Shown here in pieces: positions 14,312 to 22,734 of a stretch of DNA of 31,865 bases. The position numbers and the translations under genes were made by a program. Position 1 is the stretch's first letter, and each line of letters opens with the position of its first letter. Source of the DNA: DATBMY01 sp036554605 (GTDB lineage: Bacteria; Acidobacteriota; Blastocatellia; UBA7656); the NCBI GenBank assembly GCA_036554605.1, contig DATBMY010000550.1:1-31865 (forward strand). Direction: 5' to 3'. The notes under the pieces were generated by a model. The model saw only the letters and a list, made by a program, of their open reading frames with translations. It had not been told where the DNA came from and did no database searches.

Positions 14312-15406
14312 CTAATGGGCCTGCTGCATCTTGCCGCCTTTTGCCGAGAGCATAAGCTTGACAAGCTCTTCGGTGATTTTCGGCTCAAGGCCCTCGGTGT
14401 GTCCCTTGTCAAGACGTACTACATCGGCCACGACCCTGCCATCTTTACAATCGGGATAAACGAAGAGCTGCGCCTTGCCGGGAGCTGGCAGAAGTCCCCA
14501 GCCAGGGCGCAGGAGATTGAGCCTTGTGCTGTCGTACACATAACCGGCTTTGGCATCAACGACCTCTACTGGCGCGCGTCGGGGGCCGCAAGAATATTTC
14601 GTGGCCCAATCGGAGCTATCGGGCACGCCTTTCTCATCCACTTCGCGCTGGCCCGTCGCGTATATGAACGAGAAATCGGCAGCGGGAGGCTCGCGCAGGG
14701 CCGCCCTCGCCGCCGCCATTGCGTCGGTGCCGGCGGTGGCCGCGGGGCGGGCGCCGCCAGCGGGCGCGCTTGCCGGCGCAGCGCCGGGAGAGCCCACGGG
14801 AGAGAAGGTCGTCGAGCGACCGGGATTCCCGCCCAGGCGACCGCCGGAAAGACTGAGCCAGCCGTCGACTTTATCCCTGAAGAAGTCCGTTCGCAGAATC
14901 CGATTCGATGTCATCCCGCCTTGCGAATGCCCGACCAGCCAGAAGGAATTTATGTTCTCTCTGCCTATCTGCTCGATGACGAAGTTGACGATGTTCTGCA
15001 AGTACTCGTCGTCTGCCGCGGACCACGCCCGCGTTGGCGCGTTCGGGGTAGCGATGACCAGGCGGTATTTGTCCTTGTAGTCCAGGATCGGGAAATAGTG
15101 GCGCTGCCAGTTCCCGTAGGAGCCGCCGCCGTGCAGGCTGAGAATGAAGGTGACTTTCTCGCCCTTCTTCAGGTCGCACGGGTAATCAAGAAAGTAAGTG
15201 CGGCGGGTCTTCATCTCGACGACGTTCCCTTGATTTACAACCGTGGCCCCCGAGCACTCGCTATCTGGACAGTGCAGATAAGGGGTCGGTGTACAGGTTG
15301 TGCCCGCGAACCGGAAGGGCTGTTCTTGGGCGCTGACTGTTCCCGCAAATGTCATCAGGGCACCAGCCAGGATCAGCAGTCTCATCAAACCGCGCGACTC
15401 TTTCAT
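14312..15406 (-). CDS. Secreted alpha/beta-hydrolase, PHB-depolymerase/feruloyl-esterase-like
   Basis: 364 aa. Residues 1-26 form a signal peptide ending in VSAQ. The oxyanion-hole segment is LHGGGSYGNW (91-100). The nucleophile elbow is GHSQGG with Ser161, and a likely catalytic His336 lies in KGHTEG. This layout is that of the secreted esterase/LpqC-type polyhydroxybutyrate depolymerase family, which hydrolyses polymer or aromatic esters outside the cytoplasm. An Ala/Pro/Gly-rich low-complexity insertion at about 203-240 interrupts the hydrolase core and is unusual. The ATG at 15406 is well supported by AAGGAGGG about 6 bases upstream. It stands alone, with a strong hairpin downstream and a 409-bp gap upstream. 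Substrate is unknown. Confidence 0.85.
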   Translation of the reverse strand: MKESRGLMRLLILAGALMTFAGTVSAQEQPFRFAGTTCTPTPYLHCPDSECSGATVVNQGNVVEMKTRRTYFLDYPCDLKKGEKVTFILSLHGGGSYGNWQRHYFPILDYKDKYRLVIATPNAPTRAWSAADDEYLQNIVNFVIEQIGRENINSFWLVGHSQGGMTSNRILRTDFFRDKVDGWLSLSGGRLGGNPGRSTTFSPVGSPGAAPASAPAGGARPAATAGTDAMAAARAALREPPAADFSFIYATGQREVDEKGVPDSSDWATKYSCGPRRAPVEVVDAKAGYVYDSTRLNLLRPGWGLLPAPGKAQLFVYPDCKDGRVVADVVRLDKGHTEGLEPKITEELVKLMLSAKGGKMQQAH

Positions 15407-15815
15407 CGGTTCCCTCCTTGTGGTTTCGACTTATCTTGACCGATTCCGCGCGCTCCACTGCGCGCGCTTGTCAGACCGCGTTCGTAGCAGAGTATTCTGC
15501 TCATAGGCAGCACGTCGACCGCGCAGGCCAATCTGCGCGGCAACTCTTTCTCCATTGTCGTTAGTCGCAAATTGGATGCCTGCCATAATACTCCCGCGAA
15601 TGGTTTTCGACAACTTATGACATCATCAGAGTCAACACTCGATTGAGCCCGGCCGAAGTCTGTTTGGAGTGCCCCGAAAAGCCGGGGGAAAAGGTCGCGG
15701 CAACTTATTGCCGCATATTTGATTCAGGCTTAGCTTTTCATCTCGCATTCATCCGCAAGCCGCGGTTCGCAAAGTAACCGCTGATGGTCAATACGTCTGA
15801 CCCCAAACGCCAATA
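15407..15815. other. 409-bp stretch without a convincing intact gene
   Basis: The left part (15431-15586, - strand) can encode a short peptide starting MAGIQFATNDNGERVAAQI. This resembles the N-terminus of small RelB/prevent-host-death-type antitoxin-like proteins but then loses resemblance, so it may be a decayed remnant. Near the right end (15786-15804) is ggtcaatacgtctgacccc, a word I associate loosely with remnants near REP-type transposases; this is from memory and unverified. No clear promoter or RNA structure was recognised in the rest. The promoters of the flanking esterase gene must lie here. Confidence 0.4.
15431..15586 (-). pseudogene. Possible antitoxin-like remnant
   Basis: The first 19 codons (GIQFATNDNGERVAAQI core) resemble the start of small antitoxin-like proteins whose next segment normally reads roughly DLK, then W/YED and RRxE. 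Here the sequence continues into an Arg-rich run ending at 51 residues without those features. No partner toxin gene is visible on either side. It may be a degraded gene fragment or chance similarity. Confidence 0.2.
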
Positions 15816-17096
15816 TTACCTGGCTTGATAGATGATCTTTCCTTTACGAATTGTGTATCTGACATCCGAGAGGGATTTTGTATCATTTGCCGGGTCGCCG
15901 GCCAGCAATACTATGTCCGCATCCATGCCCGCAGCGATTCTGCCCGTCTTGCCCGACTCGCCAAAGCGCCCGGCGGGAGATGTCGTCAACGATGCCAGAA
16001 TATCTCGAAAGCGCATACCGGCTCGTTTCATCTGCTCATATTCTTCGGTTGGATCGTAATCCGTGATATATCCCACGTCGGTTCCGAAAAGTATTTGACC
16101 GCCCGCTTGAAAATAGGCTCGCAGCTGATCTACCCCTCTATCTAAGAATCTTTGCAAGGCGGCCGGAGGCGCGCCTTCCTTTTCTGCTTCTACCCGCCAC
16201 AGCTTCAAGGTCGGTATCAATGCGATCCTTCCTTGTTTCATCTTCACGATTAGAGCTTCATTCCACTGGCTTAATTGCGGAGTCGTATGCACGATAATAT
16301 CTACGCCCGAAGCGATTGCGGCTTCCAGGCCATGGCTGTTAGACGGGTGAACAAAAACCAGCTTGCCGCGACTATGCGCCTCGTCCGTAATCGCTTTGAT
16401 AACTTCGAGCGGCATCTTTAAATTAGGATCCCAGAAAGTTTGAGCGTATATCTTGACCGCATCGACACCGCCATCAAGTTTTTTCCTCACCATCTCTACC
16501 GCCTGTTGAGGGTTTTCGACCTCGGGCATTTTTCTGGCGATACTACCGGAGTCCTTTAATAACTCACGAGGAGGGGCTCCGTTTTTGGGAAATAGAATCT
16601 CGCCGGTCGAGAAGATTCTTGGCCCCTCGACGGCGCCTGACTCTATTCTTTGCCGTATGGCCCTCGTAACCTCCCAATAGGAGCCCGTATCGAATACAGT
16701 TGTGAATCCATATCTGGTCAGCATGTCCTGGAGCTGTTTCGTAAGCTGCGCGGATGGCAGCGAAGCGGCGTTCTCCCATTTAAGCTCCGTGAAATGGACA
16801 TGACTATTCCAGAAACCTGAAGTCAGCGTCAGCCCTTCGCAGTTGATTATTCTCGCACCGGGATCAATCTTGATTCTGCCCTTTTGACCAACCTCGATGA
16901 TCTTACCGTCGCGTATTAGAACTACACCGTTAATAAGCGGTTCTTCTGCCGGGGATGTATAAACTCTCGCTCCGATAAGAGCTAAACTCTTGCTTTCATC
17001 TAATGAAAGAGCTCTACCGGCAGCCGGTAGAATGGCGATGCTGTTACACAGACCGAGCGCCAGGACGAATAGAGTGAGTAGCCCGATTCTTTTCAT
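15816..17096 (-). CDS. Secreted amidohydrolase-family metal-dependent hydrolase
   Basis: 426 aa. A signal peptide covers about residues 1-28. The metal-binding HVH motif (H99, H101) follows the beta-strand TLTSGFWNS. Further probable ligands are the Lys in VDAVKIYAQ, the His in LVFVHPSNSHG and IIVHTTPQ, and the Asp in LFGTDVGY. The C-terminal GRIAAGMDADIVLLAGDPA is the standard closing beta-sandwich of imidazolonepropionase/prolidase-type secreted amidohydrolases. The reaction is hydrolytic but the substrate is unknown; relatives include Xaa-Pro dipeptidases and organophosphate-type hydrolases. The ATG has GGTGGAGA about 6 bases upstream. Base composition is lower in GC than the pentose-phosphate operon just upstream, from which it is separated by 36 bp, so it may be a recent addition downstream of that operon. 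Confidence 0.87.
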   Translation of the reverse strand: MKRIGLLTLFVLALGLCNSIAILPAAGRALSLDESKSLALIGARVYTSPAEEPLINGVVLIRDGKIIEVGQKGRIKIDPGARIINCEGLTLTSGFWNSHVHFTELKWENAASLPSAQLTKQLQDMLTRYGFTTVFDTGSYWEVTRAIRQRIESGAVEGPRIFSTGEILFPKNGAPPRELLKDSGSIARKMPEVENPQQAVEMVRKKLDGGVDAVKIYAQTFWDPNLKMPLEVIKAITDEAHSRGKLVFVHPSNSHGLEAAIASGVDIIVHTTPQLSQWNEALIVKMKQGRIALIPTLKLWRVEAEKEGAPPAALQRFLDRGVDQLRAYFQAGGQILFGTDVGYITDYDPTEEYEQMKRAGMRFRDILASLTTSPAGRFGESGKTGRIAAGMDADIVLLAGDPANDTKSLSDVRYTIRKGKIIYQAR

Positions 17097-17132
17097 ATAA
17101 GATCTCCACCGAGTCTAAAGCGTGAACCAGTC

Positions 17133-18575
17133 TCACCCTCGCAGCCCGAAGAACCGCCGCACCTTCAGCAATATATTCTCCGTGCGTCGCCGCTTCTCGT
17201 CGTCCTGCATGGAGCGAGCATACTCGACATTCTCCGCGTTGCGCTCGGCTATCTTGCTGCTGAGTGATTCGGCAAGCGTCTCGTTTTCATTAAGGAGTTG
17301 CTGGATGCATTGCTTGCGTATCTCAAGCACCTCTACTTCGTCGAGCGCATAAACGTCGGCCGTGCGCGCCTCGCCCGTCAGCAGCGCCATTTCGCCGAAG
17401 AAGCTCCCCCCTTCCAGCACCGCCACCTGCTGCGCGCCGCCGTTGCTCGCCGGCAGCCGCACCTCTACCTTCCCCTTGCAGACGATGAACATCGAATCGC
17501 CCGGATCGCCCCGCCTCAGTATCAACTCGCCCGGCGCATAGACGTATTTGACCGACGCCTTCGCGACCGACTCTCTTTCGTGCGCGTTTAGCGGCTCGAA
17601 GAGATCGACCTGATCGAGCACGCCCGAGTAATTGGCTTCCTCCGCTACGGTCGCGTTGCCCTGCTCCATAAATACATGCCTGACGGGGAAGGGGATTGAC
17701 ATCTGGTTGCGGCCATAGACGTACCAGATGCTTTCTCTTATCCTCGAATCGATCTCTTGCACCCACATATAATCCTTCACCCAGTAAAGCGCCTCATAGG
17801 TGATGCACGAATCGGCGAACTCCGCGATTCGCACTATCGGAGTCTTTTCCGAGGCAACGTTTGGTATTGCCGCGACCGCCTGTTTCATCAAATTTATGAC
17901 CGTTTCCGGCGGCGTTGAGTAGGGCGCGGGAAATCGCATCACTCGCCGGTTGAGGTTGTTGTAGCGAAATACTTCGATGGGCTCGCGCGCGACCCTGCTG
18001 TTTGGAAATACCACTATCGTGTTGTTATTGGTGCGAATCGTCGTCGCGCGCCACGTTATCGCTTCGACCCGCCCGATATGCTCGCCCACTTTTATGGCGT
18101 CGAGTATTTGAAACGGCTGCTCGACGTTTATCGAAAGGCCCGCGAAGAAATTCCCGAACGTGTCCTGCAACGCAAGACCGATTACGGCCGCTACTATCGT
18201 CGAGGTCGCAAGCACCTCGAATCCCATATTTCCGGGCAGCATCCAGCGGAAGATCAGCACCAGAAAGATTGAATAGAGCACGACCGACAGAAGCCCGCGA
18301 AGCAGCGCGGGAGCCTCGCGCCTCTTGCGCTTGAAAAATACGACGTCGAACAGCGTGTAGCTTACCGCGCGGACTAGGATTACGCTCACCCCGAGCAGCA
18401 GCGCCGCAAGCATGTATTTGCCCAGCGCGGTCTCGTCTCCGGCCTGGTCGAACAACAGCTCGGGCTTTAACAACACGAGCGCGATATATACAAACGCCAG
18501 CGCGCCGCTGATCACCAGCGGCAGCGTGATTCTCTTGACCAGCATTATGCCGGCGCTCCTCTTTTCTTGATCCAT
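17133..18575 (-). CDS. Cyclic-nucleotide-gated MscS-like channel (bCNG type)
   Basis: 480 aa. Transmembrane helices lie near residues 17-37, 53-75 and 92-113. A pore-lining MscS helix follows at about 120-146 (STIVAAVIGLALQDTFGNFFAG), with the MscS beta domain after it (NTIVVFPNSRVAREPI, 185-200). A cNMP-binding domain occupies about 325-425, with phosphate cassette F393-G394-E395 through R404-T405-A406. The tail from about 426 is charged and probably helical. This matches the bacterial cyclic-nucleotide-gated (bCNG) branch of MscS, in which ligand binding opens the pore and mechanosensitivity is weak or absent. It is the last gene of the pentose-phosphate series, 29 bp after opcA. The cyclase at 9651 could supply its ligand; that link is inferred. 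Confidence 0.88.
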   Translation of the reverse strand: MDQEKRSAGIMLVKRITLPLVISGALAFVYIALVLLKPELLFDQAGDETALGKYMLAALLLGVSVILVRAVSYTLFDVVFFKRKRREAPALLRGLLSVVLYSIFLVLIFRWMLPGNMGFEVLATSTIVAAVIGLALQDTFGNFFAGLSINVEQPFQILDAIKVGEHIGRVEAITWRATTIRTNNNTIVVFPNSRVAREPIEVFRYNNLNRRVMRFPAPYSTPPETVINLMKQAVAAIPNVASEKTPIVRIAEFADSCITYEALYWVKDYMWVQEIDSRIRESIWYVYGRNQMSIPFPVRHVFMEQGNATVAEEANYSGVLDQVDLFEPLNAHERESVAKASVKYVYAPGELILRRGDPGDSMFIVCKGKVEVRLPASNGGAQQVAVLEGGSFFGEMALLTGEARTADVYALDEVEVLEIRKQCIQQLLNENETLAESLSSKIAERNAENVEYARSMQDDEKRRRTENILLKVRRFFGLRG

Positions 18576-18604
18576 AGCGGGTTACCTGATAGCGGGCCTT
18601 CTGA

Positions 18605-19717
18605 TTACTTGCCGCCGATAAACGCGCCGACCGACAGCACCGCCTGCTCATAGACGCGGTCGTGGCCGAGTATTTCTATCTCACGGCCGATCAGCGCGCT
18701 CTCGCTCATGCCTTCGTAGCTAAGCACGCGCTGCACGTTCCTTCGCTTGCCATATACCACATCCGTTTCGATGCGCGCCCCGTCGGCGCTACGCTGGACG
18801 CTGAAGATAGCCGACAGGTCCGCCGAGCTTTCGAGCCTTACGCGCGCGAGGTGCCCGGGCTCGATCTCGCGATCAGTCTTTATGAAATCGATTCTGACCA
18901 TACGGTTGCCACACGAGAAAACGAATGAGTACGGGCGGCCCTCGCCGGCGACTCTTTCGAATTCCCACCCCAGCCGGCTTGCCAGCCACCCGCCGAGCAG
19001 CAGCGCCCTCGCCGGTATGGCTTCCGGATTTGTTGCCGGCGGCGAATGCTCGATTACGACACGGCCCAGCCGGTCAAGCACTCCACGGTACTCGGCCACG
19101 TCATAAAACCCTGCGAGCAGCGCGCGCCATGTCGTCAGCCGCGCCCAGTTCAGGTCGCTGAAGGCGGTCCACTGTGGCGACTCCCTGAGCGCCGCCGCCA
19201 TATTAGCAAGGTCGGTGTGCGGGTCGTTAAAGTCGGCCGAATCGATTATGACACGATCCGAAATATCGACCAGCCGGCGAAACAGACCGCGATCTTTGGC
19301 GCGCGCCGTGGCCCGCCACCATAGATAGACGGGAAGGTCCGAGATCAGCAGCGGCGCTATCAGGCTCGGCGTTTCGTCTATGTGGTCGCCGCTCGCCTTT
19401 ATCGTAACCTGCTCGCAGCAGACCTGCCTTGTCATGGCCGTGGGCAGCGTGCAGCGACTGGTGACCTCAGCCGAAATGGCCGGCTCGGATGAGTCGCTCA
19501 TCAGCAAGACTATCGCGCGACACGGGTGCGCCGCGGTTATCTCTATTATCTCCTCATCCAGCTCCGCGACATCCGTATCACCCGGCGCGTATGTGATGAG
19601 ATTCAGCATCGAGGCGCGAATGACCCCGCTGCTTTCATCCTCCGAAGCATGTTTCCAAAGCGAGGTGAGCTCTCGCTCTATCGCCGCTACATCTATCGAA
19701 TCGCTCGATGTGCTCAT
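18605..19717 (-). CDS. opcA: Glucose-6-phosphate dehydrogenase assembly protein OpcA
   Basis: 370 aa. OpcA activates and helps assemble glucose-6-phosphate dehydrogenase in cyanobacteria and actinobacteria. Family marks are the segment around ITAAHPCRAIVLLM (67-80), the Cys pair in QVCCEQVTI, and LIAPLLISDLPVYLWWR, which is highly typical of the family. It is cytoplasmic. It lies 9 bp after zwf, the expected order for the activator and its target. Redox control through cysteines, known for cyanobacterial OpcA, may or may not apply here. Coding appears complete and of normal length. Confidence 0.93.
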   Translation of the reverse strand: MSTSSDSIDVAAIERELTSLWKHASEDESSGVIRASMLNLITYAPGDTDVAELDEEIIEITAAHPCRAIVLLMSDSSEPAISAEVTSRCTLPTAMTRQVCCEQVTIKASGDHIDETPSLIAPLLISDLPVYLWWRATARAKDRGLFRRLVDISDRVIIDSADFNDPHTDLANMAAALRESPQWTAFSDLNWARLTTWRALLAGFYDVAEYRGVLDRLGRVVIEHSPPATNPEAIPARALLLGGWLASRLGWEFERVAGEGRPYSFVFSCGNRMVRIDFIKTDREIEPGHLARVRLESSADLSAIFSVQRSADGARIETDVVYGKRRNVQRVLSYEGMSESALIGREIEILGHDRVYEQAVLSVGAFIGGK

Positions 19718-19726
19718 CGCGAGTCC

Positions 19727-21268
19727 TTATGTCCGCCTCCAGCGGCGGCCGTCTTTTTCAATCAGCCGGTCGGCTTCTTCAGGGCCCCAGGTGCCCGCTT
19801 CATATTTCGCAACATCGCCCTTCGATCTCTGCCATGCCTCGAGTACCGGCATGACGACCTCCCACCCGCGCTCGGTCATATCGCGCCTGGCATAGAGAGT
19901 CGAATCGCCCAGTATGCAATCGAGCAGCAGCCGCTCGTATGCTTCCGGCGGCGAGACGCCAAACGAGGCCCCGTAACGAAAATCCATGTTGACCCAGCGG
20001 ATGCGCATCGCCTGTCCCGGCACCTTTGCCGCTATGCGCAGAGTGATCCCTTCATCAGGCTGTATGCGAATTATAAGCACGTTCGGCTCAAGCTGCTGGC
20101 CCGGCACGTTGCCAAAGAGTTGAAGCGGCGCCTGGCGAAACTGTATCGCGATCTCGGTCACGCGCTTGGGCAGTCGCTTGCCCGAGCGAATATAAAATGG
20201 CACCTCCGCCCATCGCCAGTTATCGAAATAGAGCTTCATCGCGGTATAAGTCTCGGTCTTTGACTGCGGCGCGACCCCTTTCTCTTCCAGATAGCCCGGC
20301 ACCTCTTTACCCGCAACCGACCCCCGCGTGTACTGCCCGCGCACGACGAACTCTTCGACCTTTTTGCGCGGGATCAGGCGAACCGCCTGCATCGCTTTTA
20401 TCTTTTCATCCCGGACCGAGTTGGCCGATAGATTGACGGGCGGCTCCATCGCGACGAGCGACAATACTTGAAAGACATGGTTTTGAATCATGTCGCGCAC
20501 GACCCCCGCCGAATCGTAATAAGCGCCGCGCCCCTCGACCCCTATCGACTCCGCGTTCGTCAGCTGAACGTGGTCTATGTACCTGCGATTCCACACCGGC
20601 TCGAATATGCCGTTGGCGAATCTGAAGACCAGCAGGTTCTGGACGGTCTCTTTGCCCAGATAATGATCGATGCGGTATATCTGCTCTTCATCAAAAACGG
20701 AGGCGGCCTGCTGGTTCAGCTTTATCGCGCTTTCAAGGTCGCTGCCGAACGGCTTTTCAATAATGATTCGCGCCCAGCTCCCGTCGCGCGGCCGCGCCAG
20801 GCCCGCCTCGCCCAGCTGGCTTATGGTTTCGCCATACAGATCGGGCGCGACCGAAAGGTAAAAGACGCGATTGCCCGCCGTGCCGCGCTCGCGGTCAATC
20901 TGTTCGAGCAATTCGCTCATGCGCTGGTAAGCGGCCGAGTCGTTGATGTCGCCAGCCGTGTAAAATATCCCCTGCGCGAAACTTTGCCACACCTCTTCGT
21001 CAACGCTGTTGGTCGCGGAATAAGTCTCGACGGCCTCACGCATGTTGGCGCGGAACTGGTCGTGGCTTACCGGCGTGCGCGAAAATCCCACGATCGCGAA
21101 TTCCGCGGGCAGCAGTTTCTCTTGCGTGAGACGATAGAGCGCGGGCACGAGCTTGCGCTTTGTCAGATCGCCCGAAGCGCCGAATATGACGACAATGCAC
21201 GGGTCGGCCATCCGCTCCAGCCTCAGCCCTTCCCTCAAAGGATTCTCTAAACTTCCGGTATTTGCCAT
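19727..21268 (-). CDS. zwf: Glucose-6-phosphate 1-dehydrogenase
   Basis: 513 aa. It oxidises glucose-6-phosphate to 6-phosphogluconolactone with NADP+, the entry step of the oxidative pentose phosphate pathway. The N-terminal coenzyme fold has VIFGASGDLTKRKL (27-40). The catalytic segment YRIDHYLGKETVQN carries the substrate-binding Lys and the catalytic region His. The C-terminal WEVVMPVLEAW and YEAGTWGPEEADRLI are family signatures. Two starts are possible: ATG 21268, 9 bp after gnd, and ATG 21211 (MADPC), which has GGAG close upstream and would remove 19 poorly conserved residues. It is the fourth gene of pgi-pgl-gnd-zwf-opcA. Confidence 0.97.
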   Translation of the reverse strand: MANTGSLENPLREGLRLERMADPCIVVIFGASGDLTKRKLVPALYRLTQEKLLPAEFAIVGFSRTPVSHDQFRANMREAVETYSATNSVDEEVWQSFAQGIFYTAGDINDSAAYQRMSELLEQIDRERGTAGNRVFYLSVAPDLYGETISQLGEAGLARPRDGSWARIIIEKPFGSDLESAIKLNQQAASVFDEEQIYRIDHYLGKETVQNLLVFRFANGIFEPVWNRRYIDHVQLTNAESIGVEGRGAYYDSAGVVRDMIQNHVFQVLSLVAMEPPVNLSANSVRDEKIKAMQAVRLIPRKKVEEFVVRGQYTRGSVAGKEVPGYLEEKGVAPQSKTETYTAMKLYFDNWRWAEVPFYIRSGKRLPKRVTEIAIQFRQAPLQLFGNVPGQQLEPNVLIIRIQPDEGITLRIAAKVPGQAMRIRWVNMDFRYGASFGVSPPEAYERLLLDCILGDSTLYARRDMTERGWEVVMPVLEAWQRSKGDVAKYEAGTWGPEEADRLIEKDGRRWRRT

Positions 21269-21277
21269 CTCGTCATC

Positions 21278-22720
21278 TCATCGTGCCAGCTCTTCCCATT
21301 CGGTGTGGATGAAATCGCCGCCGGGCTCGTCTATGCGCTTGTATGTGTGCGAGCCGAAAAAGTCGCGCTGCGCCTGCGTAAGGTTCTGCGGCAGATTCGC
21401 GGTGCGATAAGAGTCGAAGTAAGCGAGGCTGGCCGACATCGCCGCCACTGGTATGCCGAGCGACTGCGCCATCGATATTGTTTCGCGCCAGCGCGGCTGC
21501 GCTTCGAGCACCCACTCTTTGAAATCCGCGTCGAGCAAAAGGTTCGGCAAGTCCGGTTCCCGGTGGTAGGCCTGCTTGATCTTATCTAATAACTGCGCGC
21601 GTATTATGCACCCGCCCTTCCATATGCGGCTCACCTCGCCCAGATTGATCCCCCAGTTGTACTCGTCCGATCCCCTGCGTATGAGGTTCATCCCCTGCGC
21701 GTAAGAGCATATCTTGCTCGCGTAGAGCGCATCGCGCACGGCCTCGACCGTCGCCTGTTTATCGCCCTTAAACCCCTCGCGCGCCGGGCCGCTCAGTTGA
21801 CGGCTCGCCGCGACTCTCTCGGTCTTCATCGACGACAAAATCCGCGCATCGATCGCCGCCTGTATCGTCGGTATGACGACCCCCAGTTCGAGCGCGACCT
21901 CGGCGGTCCATTTGCCCGTGCCTTTCTGTCCCGCCTCGTCCAGTATCATGTCGACGAGCGGGCGGCCCGTCTTATCGTCTTTTACCGTGAATATCTTCGC
22001 CGTGATCTCTATCAGGTAGGAATCAAGCTCCCCTTCGTTCCAGCGGGCGAATATCTCTGCAAGCTCCCCGGCGCCGAGGCCCAGCGCGTTGCGCATTATG
22101 TCGTAGGCCTCGGCGATAAGCTGCATGTCGCCGTACTCGATCCCGTTATGGACCATCTTTACGAAATGCCCCGCGCCGCCCGGCCCTATGTAGGTCACGC
22201 ACGGCCCGTCGTCGACCTTCGCGGCGATTGCTTCCCATACGGGACGTATCTGCTCGTATGCCGCGGGGTCTCCTCCCGGCATAAGCGATGGCCCCAAGAG
22301 CGCGCCCGATTCGCCCCCCGATACCCCCGAACCGATGAAGTATATCTTTTCCGCCTTCAGCTCGCGCTCGCGCCTTTCGGTCTCTTCGAACTTCGAATTG
22401 CCGCCGTCGATGATAATGTCTCCCGCTTCGAGATGGGGCTTGAGCTGGTCGATGACCATGTCGACAGGCTTGCCCGCCTTTATCAGCATTATGATCTTTC
22501 GCGGCCGCTCAAGCTTCGAGACCAGTTCTTCAATCGAGTGCGCGCCTATGATGCGCTTGCCCGGATTGCTCGCTAGAAACTCGTCGACCTTCTCCGTATC
22601 GCGGTTGTAGACGGCTATGGGAAATCCGTTGCGCTCGATATTCAACGCGAGGTTCTCGCCCATAACACCCAGCCCGATCATCGCTATCTTCGCCAGCCCT
22701 GTTTCATCCTGTGCTGTCAT
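21278..22720 (-). CDS. gnd: 6-phosphogluconate dehydrogenase (decarboxylating)
   Basis: 480 aa from the chosen start. It converts 6-phosphogluconate to ribulose-5-phosphate and CO2 with NAD(P)+. The N-terminal Rossmann motif is IGLGVMGENLALNIERNGF. The substrate-binding GVSGGESGALLGPSLMPGG and the catalytic Lys/Asn segment VKMVHNGIEYGDMQLI are intact, as is the all-helical C-terminal domain ending in FFGSHTYKR. The second Met (22720) is preferred over the first (22738) because AAGGAAGAG lies about 4 bases before it, and the first start would nearly abut the pgl stop. The long 480-residue form with the C-terminal tail is the classic dimeric type. It is third in the operon. Confidence 0.97.
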   Translation of the reverse strand: MTAQDETGLAKIAMIGLGVMGENLALNIERNGFPIAVYNRDTEKVDEFLASNPGKRIIGAHSIEELVSKLERPRKIIMLIKAGKPVDMVIDQLKPHLEAGDIIIDGGNSKFEETERRERELKAEKIYFIGSGVSGGESGALLGPSLMPGGDPAAYEQIRPVWEAIAAKVDDGPCVTYIGPGGAGHFVKMVHNGIEYGDMQLIAEAYDIMRNALGLGAGELAEIFARWNEGELDSYLIEITAKIFTVKDDKTGRPLVDMILDEAGQKGTGKWTAEVALELGVVIPTIQAAIDARILSSMKTERVAASRQLSGPAREGFKGDKQATVEAVRDALYASKICSYAQGMNLIRRGSDEYNWGINLGEVSRIWKGGCIIRAQLLDKIKQAYHREPDLPNLLLDADFKEWVLEAQPRWRETISMAQSLGIPVAAMSASLAYFDSYRTANLPQNLTQAQRDFFGSHTYKRIDEPGGDFIHTEWEELAR

Positions 22721-22734
22721 CGTCTCTTCCTTTA

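Noticed and set aside
14267..15439. 390-codon open frame on the + strand
   Set aside because: Opposite the esterase gene, which has a signal peptide, GHSQGG and a strong ribosome site; the + frame has no recognisable features.
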